Assembly (NCBI GenBank): GCA_944376785.1
Contig: CALWDV010000019.1
Location: 1 to 16,683, forward strand
DNA length: 16,683 nucleotides
Origin: an uncultured Clostridia bacterium
GTDB taxonomy: Bacteria; Bacillota; Clostridia; Christensenellales; UBA1242
Direction of reading: 5' to 3'
This document shows, in pieces, positions 1 through 6,448 of the stretch (position 1 is the first letter of the stretch; each line of letters begins with the position of its first letter). Position numbers and translations under genes: made by a program. Under the pieces are notes generated by a model. It saw only the letters and a list, made by a program, of their open reading frames with translations. It did no database searches and was not told where the DNA came from.

Positions 1-183
1 GGTGATAAATTAAACTTGGTGGGCAGAATTCAAAGCCGAGTTTATCAAAAGAAAATTGGAGATGAAATTCAAGAAAAAGTGGCATATGAAATTTCATTAA
101 GCAAAATTGTTAAAGCAGAAGCAAATCAAAACTTGGTTGAAACCGATGTTTTAACATGTTCAAATAATTACTATGCAAACTAA
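1..183 (+). CDS. SSB-like single-stranded DNA-binding protein, C-terminal part (5' end outside window)
   Basis: Reading frame 1 is open from the window edge to TAA at 181-183 and gives the last 60 residues of a protein. It opens with GDKLNLVGRIQSRVYQKK and continues to KVAYEISLSKI. This matches the late strands of an SSB-type OB fold, where 'GDxhxhxGRhQSRxYxKK' is followed by 'xxAYEhSVSKI'. The tail after the fold is short, polar and ends in NNYYAN, so it lacks the acidic DDDIPF-type tip that recruits partner proteins in housekeeping SSB. It could be a phage-encoded SSB from the early region or an accessory clostridial SSB-like protein. The family call rests on only 60 residues. A terminator follows 48 bases downstream, ending its transcription unit. 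Confidence 0.6.
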   Translation, partial: GDKLNLVGRIQSRVYQKKIGDEIQEKVAYEISLSKIVKAEANQNLVETDVLTCSNNYYAN

Positions 184-230
184 TAATTATTGGCTAATTT
201 AAGGTGGTTTTTAGTGCTATGCAAAAATAA

Positions 231-257
231 AAAAAAGGTGTTTTAACACCTTTTTTT
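231..257. terminator. Bidirectional intrinsic terminator between convergent SSB-like and surface-protein genes
   Basis: An A-run followed by AAGGTGTT, a TT loop and AACACCTT then a T-run forms a stem of about 12 bp (231-242 with 245-256) with A/U tracts on both sides. It ends the rightward SSB-like transcript. It also ends the leftward surface-protein transcript, whose TAA stop (256-258) lies at the edge of the stem. Confidence 0.85.
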
Positions 258-2751
258 ATTCATTATCTTTTTTTTGTTTTTTATAAATTATTATTGAAAT
301 TATTAATATAACGAATGCAACACTTAAAACAATTAATGCACTAGTAAGCCCAGGATTAATATTGCTATTTAGTTTAATATGTTTGGTTAAAACATAGCCA
401 GAAATTTGTTGTTTATCATCAGTTATAATTGTTATGTAAGTGTATTGTTTGTTCGCATCAAAATTTTCAACATAAATTTTTTGTTTGTTGTTTAGTTCCA
501 TAATTATTGATGAATTTTCATCTGGTGCAGAAAGTAGTTTTATAACCTCGTTGTTTGTTGTAATTATTTCTGCATTTAAGTCGGGAAGTGGTAATATATC
601 AACACTGCCATATAATGTAACATCACTTGCATTAACATATAAAATTTTATTGTCGTTTGTTTTAACTGCATAATAATCGGAATTATCAATGCTTGTTAGT
701 TCAAAGTTAACAACGTTAAGTTGTTCGTTTAATTTTGCTGTGCTATATGCAAAACTAACATCTTCATCGTGTAATATTGTTGGTAGTTTATAAAGTTTAA
801 TGATTTTATTAATTACAACAACTTTTTGTGGCTCATTAATTTGTGGTTCATTAATTTGTAAACTATCTTTTGCAATATAGCCATAATCAATTGTGTTATT
901 ATTATTTATCATAATATAGTAACTATTTTCAATTTCGCCTAGCACAAAAACCTTTGTGTTTTTGTTTAATTGTTGTTTAATTTCTGTGTTATAAGGAAAA
1001 TTTGAAATGTAACAATCTTTTAAAATAACACCAGAGTTAATAATTGTGCTTGTTGGTTCAAAATTGTTTGAATTAAATAAATGTTCAAAATTAATTAAAT
1101 CATTAACAAAATTGTTTGATTTTATTTTAATAAAATTTTGATTGTTATTATCAAAACATAAAATTTCGCCGTTATATTTATTAACTTTAAAACAAGTAAT
1201 ATTTTCAAAATTATAATTTAAAGTGGTTTCATTTTCTAGTGTGTTATTATTATTTTCAATTTTTGTTAAAGTATTGTTTGATAGAACATAAATATTGTTG
1301 TAATAATCAATTTCCAAATCATCAACATTATTTTCTAATGTTTTTGAAGTTAGCAATTTTTCATTGTCATATAACGAAATTTGGTTGTTGTTTGATATTA
1401 AATATGTTTTATTGTTTAAAATTTCTAATTTAGAATTTTCATTTATATTTAAATCACTAATTAAAACAGTTGAGTTTGTTAAGTTATTTTTTATTATGTT
1501 TAAGGTCTTATTTTCATAATTTAAAAAATAAACATTATTTAAACTATCAATTTTTAAATCGGCAATGTTGTTTCCAACTGTAATTTCAACAAAATTATTT
1601 TCTGTTTGTTTAACAATTTTACCATTTGAGTAAAACCAAAAATTTATGTTATCATTTGTTGAATAAAATTTTGGAGATTGAATGTTTTGTTCGTTATATT
1701 TAGAAATTGTTGTTATTTCGTTGTTGTTAATTAATTGAAGACGATTATTAAATGTGTCGGAAATTAGCAAAGTGTTTGAATTAACTAAACTAAAATCATT
1801 AATATCATTAAAATAACCATTTTCAAAACTTTTTGATGCAACAACAACATTTGTTGGAACAAGTTGTTCGTTGTTTAAGTTAAAACATTGAATATTTTTG
1901 TTTATTGAATCGGCAATATAAATGTTTTGATTAAAAACTTTAACATCTGCAAAATTTGAAACTTCACCTAAAACAAAACTTGGATTTTGTGTTCCATAAG
2001 TTGATTTTTGTGTTATAACATTCATTTCATTGTTGTTTTCTTTTAAAATTGTGAAAGTTTGGTTAAGATGTGAAATTAACAAAAAAAATGTTTCATTGTT
2101 AATTTCTAAAATTTCAATTTGAGAGCAATTCAAATAATTAAAGGTTAGTGGAGTGGTTGCATTTGTTAAGTTGCTAATTTTAATTAAACCAAAATTTGAA
2201 TCGTTTTGAGTTATAATAAAGGTGTAATCTTCGTTTAAGCAAAGTGCCACAACATTTTGAGAAAAATCTTTACTAATTTGATTTTCAATTTCTAATTTGC
2301 TGTTAATTTTAACAAAATTTAATTTGTTGTTATATGTGTATGAAATAAATAAACAATCATTTTTTTCATATACATTATAATTATCGCAAACAAAATTTGC
2401 GTCGGTAAGCTCTATTTCATTATTATTTTTTAAAATTTTTAATTGGTTGTTTGTTTTTAAAACAACATAATTTTGAGTTTGTTTAATGTCTGTAACATTT
2501 TCGTAATTTAGTTTTGAAATCAAATGTGTTTCAAAATTATATGAAAAAACGTTGTTGTTATTAAATATTACATTTGAGTTTGTTATTGCAAAATTCTTAA
2601 TTGCTCCAACATTAATTTGGTTTTGATTTTCAAAAAAGGTTACAACTTCTGTTGTTACATTTTGTTCATTTTCATTTGCAAAAACTTTGGTGTTTCCACC
2701 AAATAAAGTTGTTGTTGCTATTAATAATGCACCAATTAAAAATTTTTTCAT
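256..2751 (-). CDS. Large Asn-rich cell-surface protein: signal peptide, NHL-like beta-propeller, three SH3-like modules, C-terminal membrane anchor
   Basis: The protein has 831 residues. Residues 1-26 form a Sec signal peptide (MKKF, hydrophobic core, cut near VFA-NEN). Residues 45-560 contain repeated strand units of the NHL/propeller kind, clearest at 266-292 (ADVKVFNQNIYIADSINKNI) and 313-343 (INDFSLVNSNTLLISDTFNNR), with weaker ones near 394-420 and 474-500. Three SH3-like stretches follow at about 570-634, 644-715 and 725-795, two of them ending in a GYI/GYV-type strand. Residues 802-823 are a single transmembrane helix followed by a KKQKKDNE tail, so the body faces outward. Asn is very frequent (18 of the first 100 residues). 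Start: ATG with CAGGT 7 nt upstream on the minus strand. It is encoded against the phage genes with its own promoter and terminator, like a moron or an unrelated host neighbour. Ligand unknown; binding to wall or host surface is inference. Confidence 0.7.
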   Translation of the reverse strand: MKKFLIGALLIATTTLFGGNTKVFANENEQNVTTEVVTFFENQNQINVGAIKNFAITNSNVIFNNNNVFSYNFETHLISKLNYENVTDIKQTQNYVVLKTNNQLKILKNNNEIELTDANFVCDNYNVYEKNDCLFISYTYNNKLNFVKINSKLEIENQISKDFSQNVVALCLNEDYTFIITQNDSNFGLIKISNLTNATTPLTFNYLNCSQIEILEINNETFFLLISHLNQTFTILKENNNEMNVITQKSTYGTQNPSFVLGEVSNFADVKVFNQNIYIADSINKNIQCFNLNNEQLVPTNVVVASKSFENGYFNDINDFSLVNSNTLLISDTFNNRLQLINNNEITTISKYNEQNIQSPKFYSTNDNINFWFYSNGKIVKQTENNFVEITVGNNIADLKIDSLNNVYFLNYENKTLNIIKNNLTNSTVLISDLNINENSKLEILNNKTYLISNNNQISLYDNEKLLTSKTLENNVDDLEIDYYNNIYVLSNNTLTKIENNNNTLENETTLNYNFENITCFKVNKYNGEILCFDNNNQNFIKIKSNNFVNDLINFEHLFNSNNFEPTSTIINSGVILKDCYISNFPYNTEIKQQLNKNTKVFVLGEIENSYYIMINNNNTIDYGYIAKDSLQINEPQINEPQKVVVINKIIKLYKLPTILHDEDVSFAYSTAKLNEQLNVVNFELTSIDNSDYYAVKTNDNKILYVNASDVTLYGSVDILPLPDLNAEIITTNNEVIKLLSAPDENSSIIMELNNKQKIYVENFDANKQYTYITIITDDKQQISGYVLTKHIKLNSNINPGLTSALIVLSVAFVILIISIIIYKKQKKDNE
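830..859 (-). repeat. 15-bp tandem repeat encoding a QINEP-QINEP linker
   Basis: Two copies of GG(C/T)TCATTAATTTGT lie head to tail, with one mismatch. On the minus strand they encode QINEPQINEP, residues 632-641, between the first and second SH3-like modules of the surface protein. The repeat looks like a recent slippage duplication lengthening a flexible linker. Confidence 0.75.
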
Positions 2752-2791
2752 TAGTTTTACCTGTTAATTATTTATAATATTACTATTATTT

Positions 2792-2797
2792 AGTATA
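2792..2797 (-). promoter_or_regulatory. Probable -10 box (TATACT) for the 831-residue surface protein
   Basis: On the minus strand TATACT lies about 40 bases upstream of the ATG at 2751, giving a short AT-rich leader with the SD motif CAGGT at 2759-2763. No good -35 is visible at the expected distance (about 2815-2820, TGGTAT). The same TATACT sequence precedes the other minus-strand surface gene. Confidence 0.35.
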
Positions 2798-3006
2798 TCA
2801 AAAATAAAATAAAAATACCATTAAAAAAGATATTGCAAATAACATAAAATTTTGCAATTTTTTATTTTTTTTAATTAATATGACAAACTGTTGTCACATT
2901 ATGGGTGATAATATAGAACAAATGTTTGATAAAATGAATTAAATCGACATTATTTTATAAAATTTTACAAAATTAGCATTTTTTTACAAAAATATGACAC
3001 ATTTTT

Positions 3007-3036
3007 TTGACTTTTAAAAAAGTGCTAACTTAAAAT
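3007..3036 (+). promoter_or_regulatory. Sigma-A-type promoter for the HTH regulator gene
   Basis: TTGACT (3007-3012) and TAAAAT (3031-3036) are separated by 18 bp, each box matching the consensus at 5 of 6 positions. The predicted start of transcription is near 3043, giving a leader of about 24 bases with AAAGGGGG (3052-3059) placed 7 bases before the ATG. The palindrome at 3010-3023 lies across the -35 and spacer. Confidence 0.6.
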
Positions 3037-3066
3037 AAGGGCAGTTATGCCAAAGGGGGAAAATTA

Positions 3067-3648
3067 ATGAAAAGGAATTTAGAAAATGAATTGTGGGGTA
3101 AAACATTATTATCGCTTTATAGGCATTTAGAAACAATGGCTAATTCTATTGATAATTTAATTAAAAGAATTGGTATTAATTCGGCATTTAATCACACGGT
3201 TTATAATTCAACCATTTTAGATGCAAACAAAATTATTGAGTTAACCGAAAGGAAAATAAAAATAATTAATTTAAAAGTGTTAACAGAAAAAGCATTAAAT
3301 GGTTTAAGTGAAAAACATTTAAAAATTTTAATGTTATATTATGTTGACGGGTTAAACTATAAAAAAATTCAAGAAGTGCTAAACATAACACAAAGAACAT
3401 TTTTTAGACGTAAAGAAATTGCTATTGCACATTTTACTAATAAGTTATGTGAACAAGGGTTTGATTCTAAAAAATTGTTTAATTATTTAAAAAATGAAAA
3501 TTGGGTTAGAAACACTTATTTTCAAATTATAAACAGCACTGCAAACTACTATAATAATAGTTGTAAACCATCAAATAATTTTAAATTGTTAAAACTGGTT
3601 TTGAACGATTTTAATGAAGTTTGTTCAAATAATTATTCATTTTTTTAG
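3067..3648 (+). CDS. Sigma-70 region 4 / ArpU-like helix-turn-helix protein, candidate late-gene regulator
   Basis: The protein has 193 residues. Residues 1-75 are helical and charged. Residues 76-127 have the layout of a sigma-region-4-type HTH: LSEKHLKILMLYYVDGL, then YKKIQEVLNI, then TQRTFFRRKEIAIAHFTNKL, i.e. 'L-x-x-x-x-x-h-h-x-x-Y...h-x-x-h-L-x-I-(S/T)-x-R-T-x-x-R-x-x-x-A'. This arrangement is known from ArpU/LtrA-type phage late regulators, which are commonly encoded just before the terminase genes, as here. Residues 128-193 show no recognisable domain. It has a good promoter and the strong SD AAAGGGGG. Its TAG stop abuts the stop of the convergent gene at 3649 with no spacer. An alternative is a terminase small subunit, but those usually carry the HTH at the N-terminus. 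Fold moderately sure; role inferred from position. Confidence 0.6.
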   Translation: MKRNLENELWGKTLLSLYRHLETMANSIDNLIKRIGINSAFNHTVYNSTILDANKIIELTERKIKIINLKVLTEKALNGLSEKHLKILMLYYVDGLNYKKIQEVLNITQRTFFRRKEIAIAHFTNKLCEQGFDSKKLFNYLKNENWVRNTYFQIINSTANYYNNSCKPSNNFKLLKLVLNDFNEVCSNNYSFF

Positions 3649-4452
3649 TTACAAATTTTCATCAAAAAAGTTTGCTAAATCTTTAACATTTGGTTTTGTG
3701 GAATTTGGTTTAGTTTTAACATTCAAACTTTTTTTAGGAATGTATAATAGCAATAAAATTGCAACACAAGGAATTAAAGTTACAAAAATTATTGCAATGC
3801 AACTAACATTGCTAAGTGGATTAATTTTAGAAAATGTGTTTCCGGTGTAAATGCTAACACTTTCTTTGTTTTCCACAATTGGAGTTATTGAATTTGTGTA
3901 AGCTGAATAAACATATCCAATTTGACCATTGTAATTTGTTAAATACCAAATTGAGCCTTTAAAATCAACTGCTTCTTCACCAATAATTTTACCAATATAT
4001 TTTAAATTTTTTGTGTTAGACGGAATGATTGCAAGGGTGTTATCAATTACTTCTTTGTTTGTTGGTGAACTTCTTAAATAACAATTTGTTGAGTTGGTGG
4101 AAAATGTTATGTTTTGTGGATATGGCACAAGGGGTGTTTCATTCACAAGTGTTATTTCTTCCTTTTTCACAAAACCTGTTATTCCATTATATTCAACTTT
4201 ATAAAATTCACTATTGTAATTATTTAAAATTTTAACAAAATAACTTTTTTCAATTAAGCACCATTTATTTGATGTTGAACTAAACTCGACACTTTTATAT
4301 AGATAAGTGTTTGAGTTTTTTATTTGTGCAAATTCTGGTTTGGAACTTGCAAAAACGCTATGTTTATTATTAAAAATTTCAACAACTAAAAAAGTTATGA
4401 CAAAGCAAGTCATAACAAGTTTTATTAAGTTGTTTATACTAATTTTTTTCAC
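3649..4452 (-). CDS. Membrane-anchored extracellular protein with two SH3-like modules (probable moron)
   Basis: The protein has 267 residues. Residues 11-30 are a hydrophobic signal segment, possibly cut near SVFAS. Two SH3-like stretches follow, about 44-103 (ending GITGFVKKEEI) and 115-187 (NCYLRSSP opening strand, ending GQIGYVYSAY). Residues 217-238 form a transmembrane helix, followed by KK and a roughly 28-residue cytoplasmic tail. The plan (signal, SH3-like modules, anchor, charged tail) repeats that of the larger surface protein at 256-2751 without the propeller. The start is GTG at 4450-4452; the overlapping ATG at 4452-4454 is in another frame and stops at once. It is oriented against the phage operon and sits between the regulator and TerL, the classic place for an independently transcribed cargo gene. 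The function is unknown; a change to the host surface during lysogeny is inference. Confidence 0.65.
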   Translation of the reverse strand: MKKISINNLIKLVMTCFVITFLVVEIFNNKHSVFASSKPEFAQIKNSNTYLYKSVEFSSTSNKWCLIEKSYFVKILNNYNSEFYKVEYNGITGFVKKEEITLVNETPLVPYPQNITFSTNSTNCYLRSSPTNKEVIDNTLAIIPSNTKNLKYIGKIIGEEAVDFKGSIWYLTNYNGQIGYVYSAYTNSITPIVENKESVSIYTGNTFSKINPLSNVSCIAIIFVTLIPCVAILLLLYIPKKSLNVKTKPNSTKPNVKDLANFFDENL

Positions 4453-4458
4453 ATTATT

Positions 4459-4464
4459 AGTATA
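4459..4464 (-). promoter_or_regulatory. Probable -10 box (TATACT) for the small surface protein, close to its GTG start
   Basis: On the minus strand TATACT is followed after only 6 bases by the GTG start, so transcription would begin at or next to the start codon. An AAAGGT motif lies further upstream and would not be in such a transcript. The gene is therefore either leaderless or uses another promoter. The -35 is not recognisable. Confidence 0.3.
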
Positions 4465-4489
4465 AACCTTTTTTGAAAAAATAAAAAAA

Positions 4490-4516
4490 TTTTGTTTTTG
4501 CTATTTTTGGCATAAA
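4490..4516 (+). promoter_or_regulatory. Candidate activator-dependent late promoter upstream of terL
   Basis: CATAAA (4511-4516) is a possible -10 with no acceptable -35 at 17 bp. Instead there are TTTTG-type repeats at 4490-4494, 4495-4500 and 4504-4509. A weak core promoter with repeated boxes is what one expects of a phage late promoter needing an activator. The assignment is tentative because the region is so AT-rich. The SD for terL (AAAAAAGG) follows directly. Confidence 0.25.
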
Positions 4517-4526
4517 AAAGGAAAAT

Positions 4527-5978
4527 ATGAAAAATAAAGAATTAAAAGCAGAATTAATAAAAAAATTAGATGATATAACAAAAGAAATTTTAAGACGTAA
4601 AAATAATGACAAATTAAAGTATTACAACACAGGCGAAAAAAAGCATTTAAAACAAATTGAATTTCATAAGTGCACCAAAAAAAACAGATGGGTTTTTGGT
4701 GGTAACAGAAGTGGCAAAACCGAGTGTGGTGCTGTTGAAACTGTTTGGTTTGCGTGTGGTATTCATCCGTTTAAAAAAAATAAAAAGAATGTTTCGTGTT
4801 GGGTGGTTAGTTTATCTAGTCAGGTGCAACGTGATGTTGCTCAAAGCAAAATTTTATATTATTTAAACCCCGATTTAATTGTTGATATTATTATGTCGCA
4901 GGGTAAAAAAGAAGCACCATATTTGGGTGTTATTGACACAATTATTGTTAAAAATGCACTTGGTGGCACAAGCAAAATTGGTTTTAAAAGTTGTGATCAG
5001 GGCAGAGAAAAATTTCAGGGAACTTCGCTTGACTTTGTTTGGTTTGATGAAGAACCACCTTTTGATATATACCTTGAATGTAAAATGAGAGTGTTAGACC
5101 GTTGTGGCGAAATTTTCGGAACAATGACCCCACTTAAAGGATTAACTTGGGTTTATAACGAAATTTATTTGAATGAACATAACGATGATGAAGTTTGGTG
5201 CGAATTTATGTCGTGGGAAGATAACCCTTTTTTAAATAAAAAAGAAATTGATGCACTTTCAAAAACATTAAATGCCGACGAATTAAATGCTAGAAAGTAT
5301 GGCAAGTTTACATCGTTTGGTGGATTGGTTTATAACGAATTTGATGAAAACTTGCACGTTATTGAACCGTTTAATGTTCCAACCGATTGGCAAGATATTT
5401 TAAGCATTGACCCAGGTCTTAACAATCCACTTAGTTGTCATTGGTATGCTTGTGATTATGATGGTAATGTTTATGTGGTGGCAGAGCATTATGAAGCAAA
5501 ACGTGATATTCAATATCATTCAAAAAAAATAATTGAAAAATGTGAAAGTTTGAATTGGAAAAAACACACAAATGGGCAATATTTAGCACTAATTGATAGT
5601 GCTGCAAATCAAAAAACTTTAAATGGTGTTAAAAGTGTTGCAGAACTATTTTATGATTTTGGAATAACTGTTAACACAAAAGTTAATAAAGATTTATTTT
5701 CTGGAATTCAAAGAGTTAAAAGTTATTTTAAAAATGCTAATGGAGAACCAAAACTTTTCATATTCAAAACTTGTGTTAATTTAATAAGAGAGTTAAAAGG
5801 TTATTTTTGGTCAGATGCTGACGTTCCAATTAAAAAAGATGACCACGCCTTAGATGAACTTAGATATTACATATTAAACAGGCCAGATGTTCCTTTAAGA
5901 AAAGTTGAAAAAACAATTATTCAAAAAGATAAAGAACGATTAATAAAAAAATTAAAGATGGCAAAATATGGAACTTAA
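4527..5978 (+). CDS. terL: Phage terminase large subunit (packaging ATPase/nuclease)
   Basis: The protein has 483 residues, a normal length for TerL. The ATPase half shows Walker A GGNRSGKT at 58-65 and Walker B LDFVWFDEE at 168-176, where Asp174 and Glu175 are the expected metal-binding and catalytic residues. The coupling segment TMTPLKGLTWVYNEIY is at 199-214. The RNase H-like nuclease half shows SIDPG (Asp295), LALIDSA (Asp357) and KKDDHALDELRYY (acidic residues 438-443), the usual three-part metal site. It drives DNA into the procapsid through the portal and cuts the concatemer. The ATG is preceded by AAAAAAGG. It starts the late operon, and its 3' end overlaps the next gene by 11 bases, indicating translational coupling. 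All key residues are present, so the gene looks intact. Confidence 0.95.
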   Translation: MKNKELKAELIKKLDDITKEILRRKNNDKLKYYNTGEKKHLKQIEFHKCTKKNRWVFGGNRSGKTECGAVETVWFACGIHPFKKNKKNVSCWVVSLSSQVQRDVAQSKILYYLNPDLIVDIIMSQGKKEAPYLGVIDTIIVKNALGGTSKIGFKSCDQGREKFQGTSLDFVWFDEEPPFDIYLECKMRVLDRCGEIFGTMTPLKGLTWVYNEIYLNEHNDDEVWCEFMSWEDNPFLNKKEIDALSKTLNADELNARKYGKFTSFGGLVYNEFDENLHVIEPFNVPTDWQDILSIDPGLNNPLSCHWYACDYDGNVYVVAEHYEAKRDIQYHSKKIIEKCESLNWKKHTNGQYLALIDSAANQKTLNGVKSVAELFYDFGITVNTKVNKDLFSGIQRVKSYFKNANGEPKLFIFKTCVNLIRELKGYFWSDADVPIKKDDHALDELRYYILNRPDVPLRKVEKTIIQKDKERLIKKLKMAKYGT

Positions 5979-6240
5979 CGATAAATTAAAAGAAACTTTA
6001 ATTAAAAAGGCAACTGGTTATAAAGTGAAAGAAAGCGTTTATGAATATGGAATGAATGAAGATGAAATTAAACTTGTTAAAAAAAAGGTGTCAACTAAAT
6101 ATTATCCACCTGACTTAACGGCAATTAACATATTGTTAAACGAAAAACAAACAGATTTAAAAAATTTAACTAATGAAGAATTAGAAGAAGAAAAAAATAG
6201 GTTATTAAAATTAATTAAGGAGATAGATGATGGAAATTAA
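5968..6240 (+). CDS. Small phage protein resembling the C-terminal segment of terminase small subunits
   Basis: The protein has 90 residues and overlaps terL by 11 bases. Residues 8-65 read KETLIKKATGYKVKE...LVKKKVSTKYYPPDLTAINILL. This recalls the 'kkAxGYxhxE...hVKKKhxxKxhPPDhxAhxhhL' segment that follows the HTH in many Gram-positive phage small terminase proteins. There is no HTH in this protein itself. If the resemblance is real, the DNA-binding part is missing or supplied by another polypeptide, and the gene order is inverted relative to the usual TerS-TerL. Residues 68-88 are an acidic, Leu/Glu-rich helix that may mediate oligomerisation. The similarity is from memory of the family pattern, so the assignment is tentative. 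It could simply be a conserved small phage protein of unknown function. Confidence 0.45.
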   Translation: MELNDKLKETLIKKATGYKVKESVYEYGMNEDEIKLVKKKVSTKYYPPDLTAINILLNEKQTDLKNLTNEELEEEKNRLLKLIKEIDDGN

Positions 6241-6448
6241 AAAAATTTCTAGTAAGCTTAAATGTGAAATTTCAGGTTGTAAGAATTTGGCAGATTATTC
6301 AATTTCAACATCTGACAATTCAAAATATAATTTAAACATTTGCGAACATTGTTTGCGAGAAATTAACAAACTTTCAAGCAAAATGTTCACACCAAAAAGC
6401 ATTAAAAATGTTTATCAAAAAGGGGGATTTAGTGGTGAAAATAAATGA
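6230..6448 (+). CDS. Small four-cysteine zinc-finger-like protein
   Basis: The protein has 72 residues from the ATG at 6230; an adjacent ATG at 6227 is only 4 bases from the SD AAGGAG (6217-6222), so 6230 is better spaced. Residues 12-45 carry CEISGC, a polar beta-like stretch, then ICEHC and a helix (LREINKL). This gives two cysteine pairs able to bind one zinc ion, as in zinc-ribbon or treble-clef knuckles. It overlaps the preceding gene by 11 bases and the following portal gene by 17, so all three are translated as a coupled set. Small Cys-pair proteins are common between terminase and portal in Gram-positive phages; their role is not established. Nucleic-acid binding or a packaging accessory role is possible. 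Confidence 0.6.
   Translation: MEIKKISSKLKCEISGCKNLADYSISTSDNSKYNLNICEHCLREINKLSSKMFTPKSIKNVYQKGGFSGENK

Larger units (their letters stand above)
2752..3066. promoter_or_regulatory. Divergent intergenic control region with three inverted repeats
   Basis: This 315-base gap separates the divergent surface-protein and regulator genes. It contains ATTGCAAA (2832-2839) paired with TTTGCAAT (2851-2858) across an 11-base loop. It also contains TGACAA-ACTG-TTGTCA (2881-2896) and ACTTTT-AA-AAAAGT (3010-3023). The third overlaps the -35 of the plus-strand promoter, as an operator would. The first is followed by a T-rich run and could alternatively be a weak terminator. A 13-codon open frame starts at 2901. 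No longer gene is supported here. Confidence 0.55.

Noticed and set aside
485..1433. Plus-strand frames of about 60 codons within the large surface gene
   Set aside because: No SD, no conserved pattern, fully inside a gene with signal peptide, modules and anchor in order.
2832..2870. ATTGCAAA/TTTGCAAT hairpin with T-run as a true terminator
   Set aside because: Only two G/C pairs and an 11-base loop, and no plus-strand gene just upstream needs it; kept as a possible protein-binding site instead.
3614..3850. 78-codon plus-strand frame with a hydrophobic stretch, overlapping the regulator's 3' end
   Set aside because: It is antisense to the transmembrane and tail part of the minus-strand surface protein, has no SD, and its hydrophobic look comes from the complement of that region.
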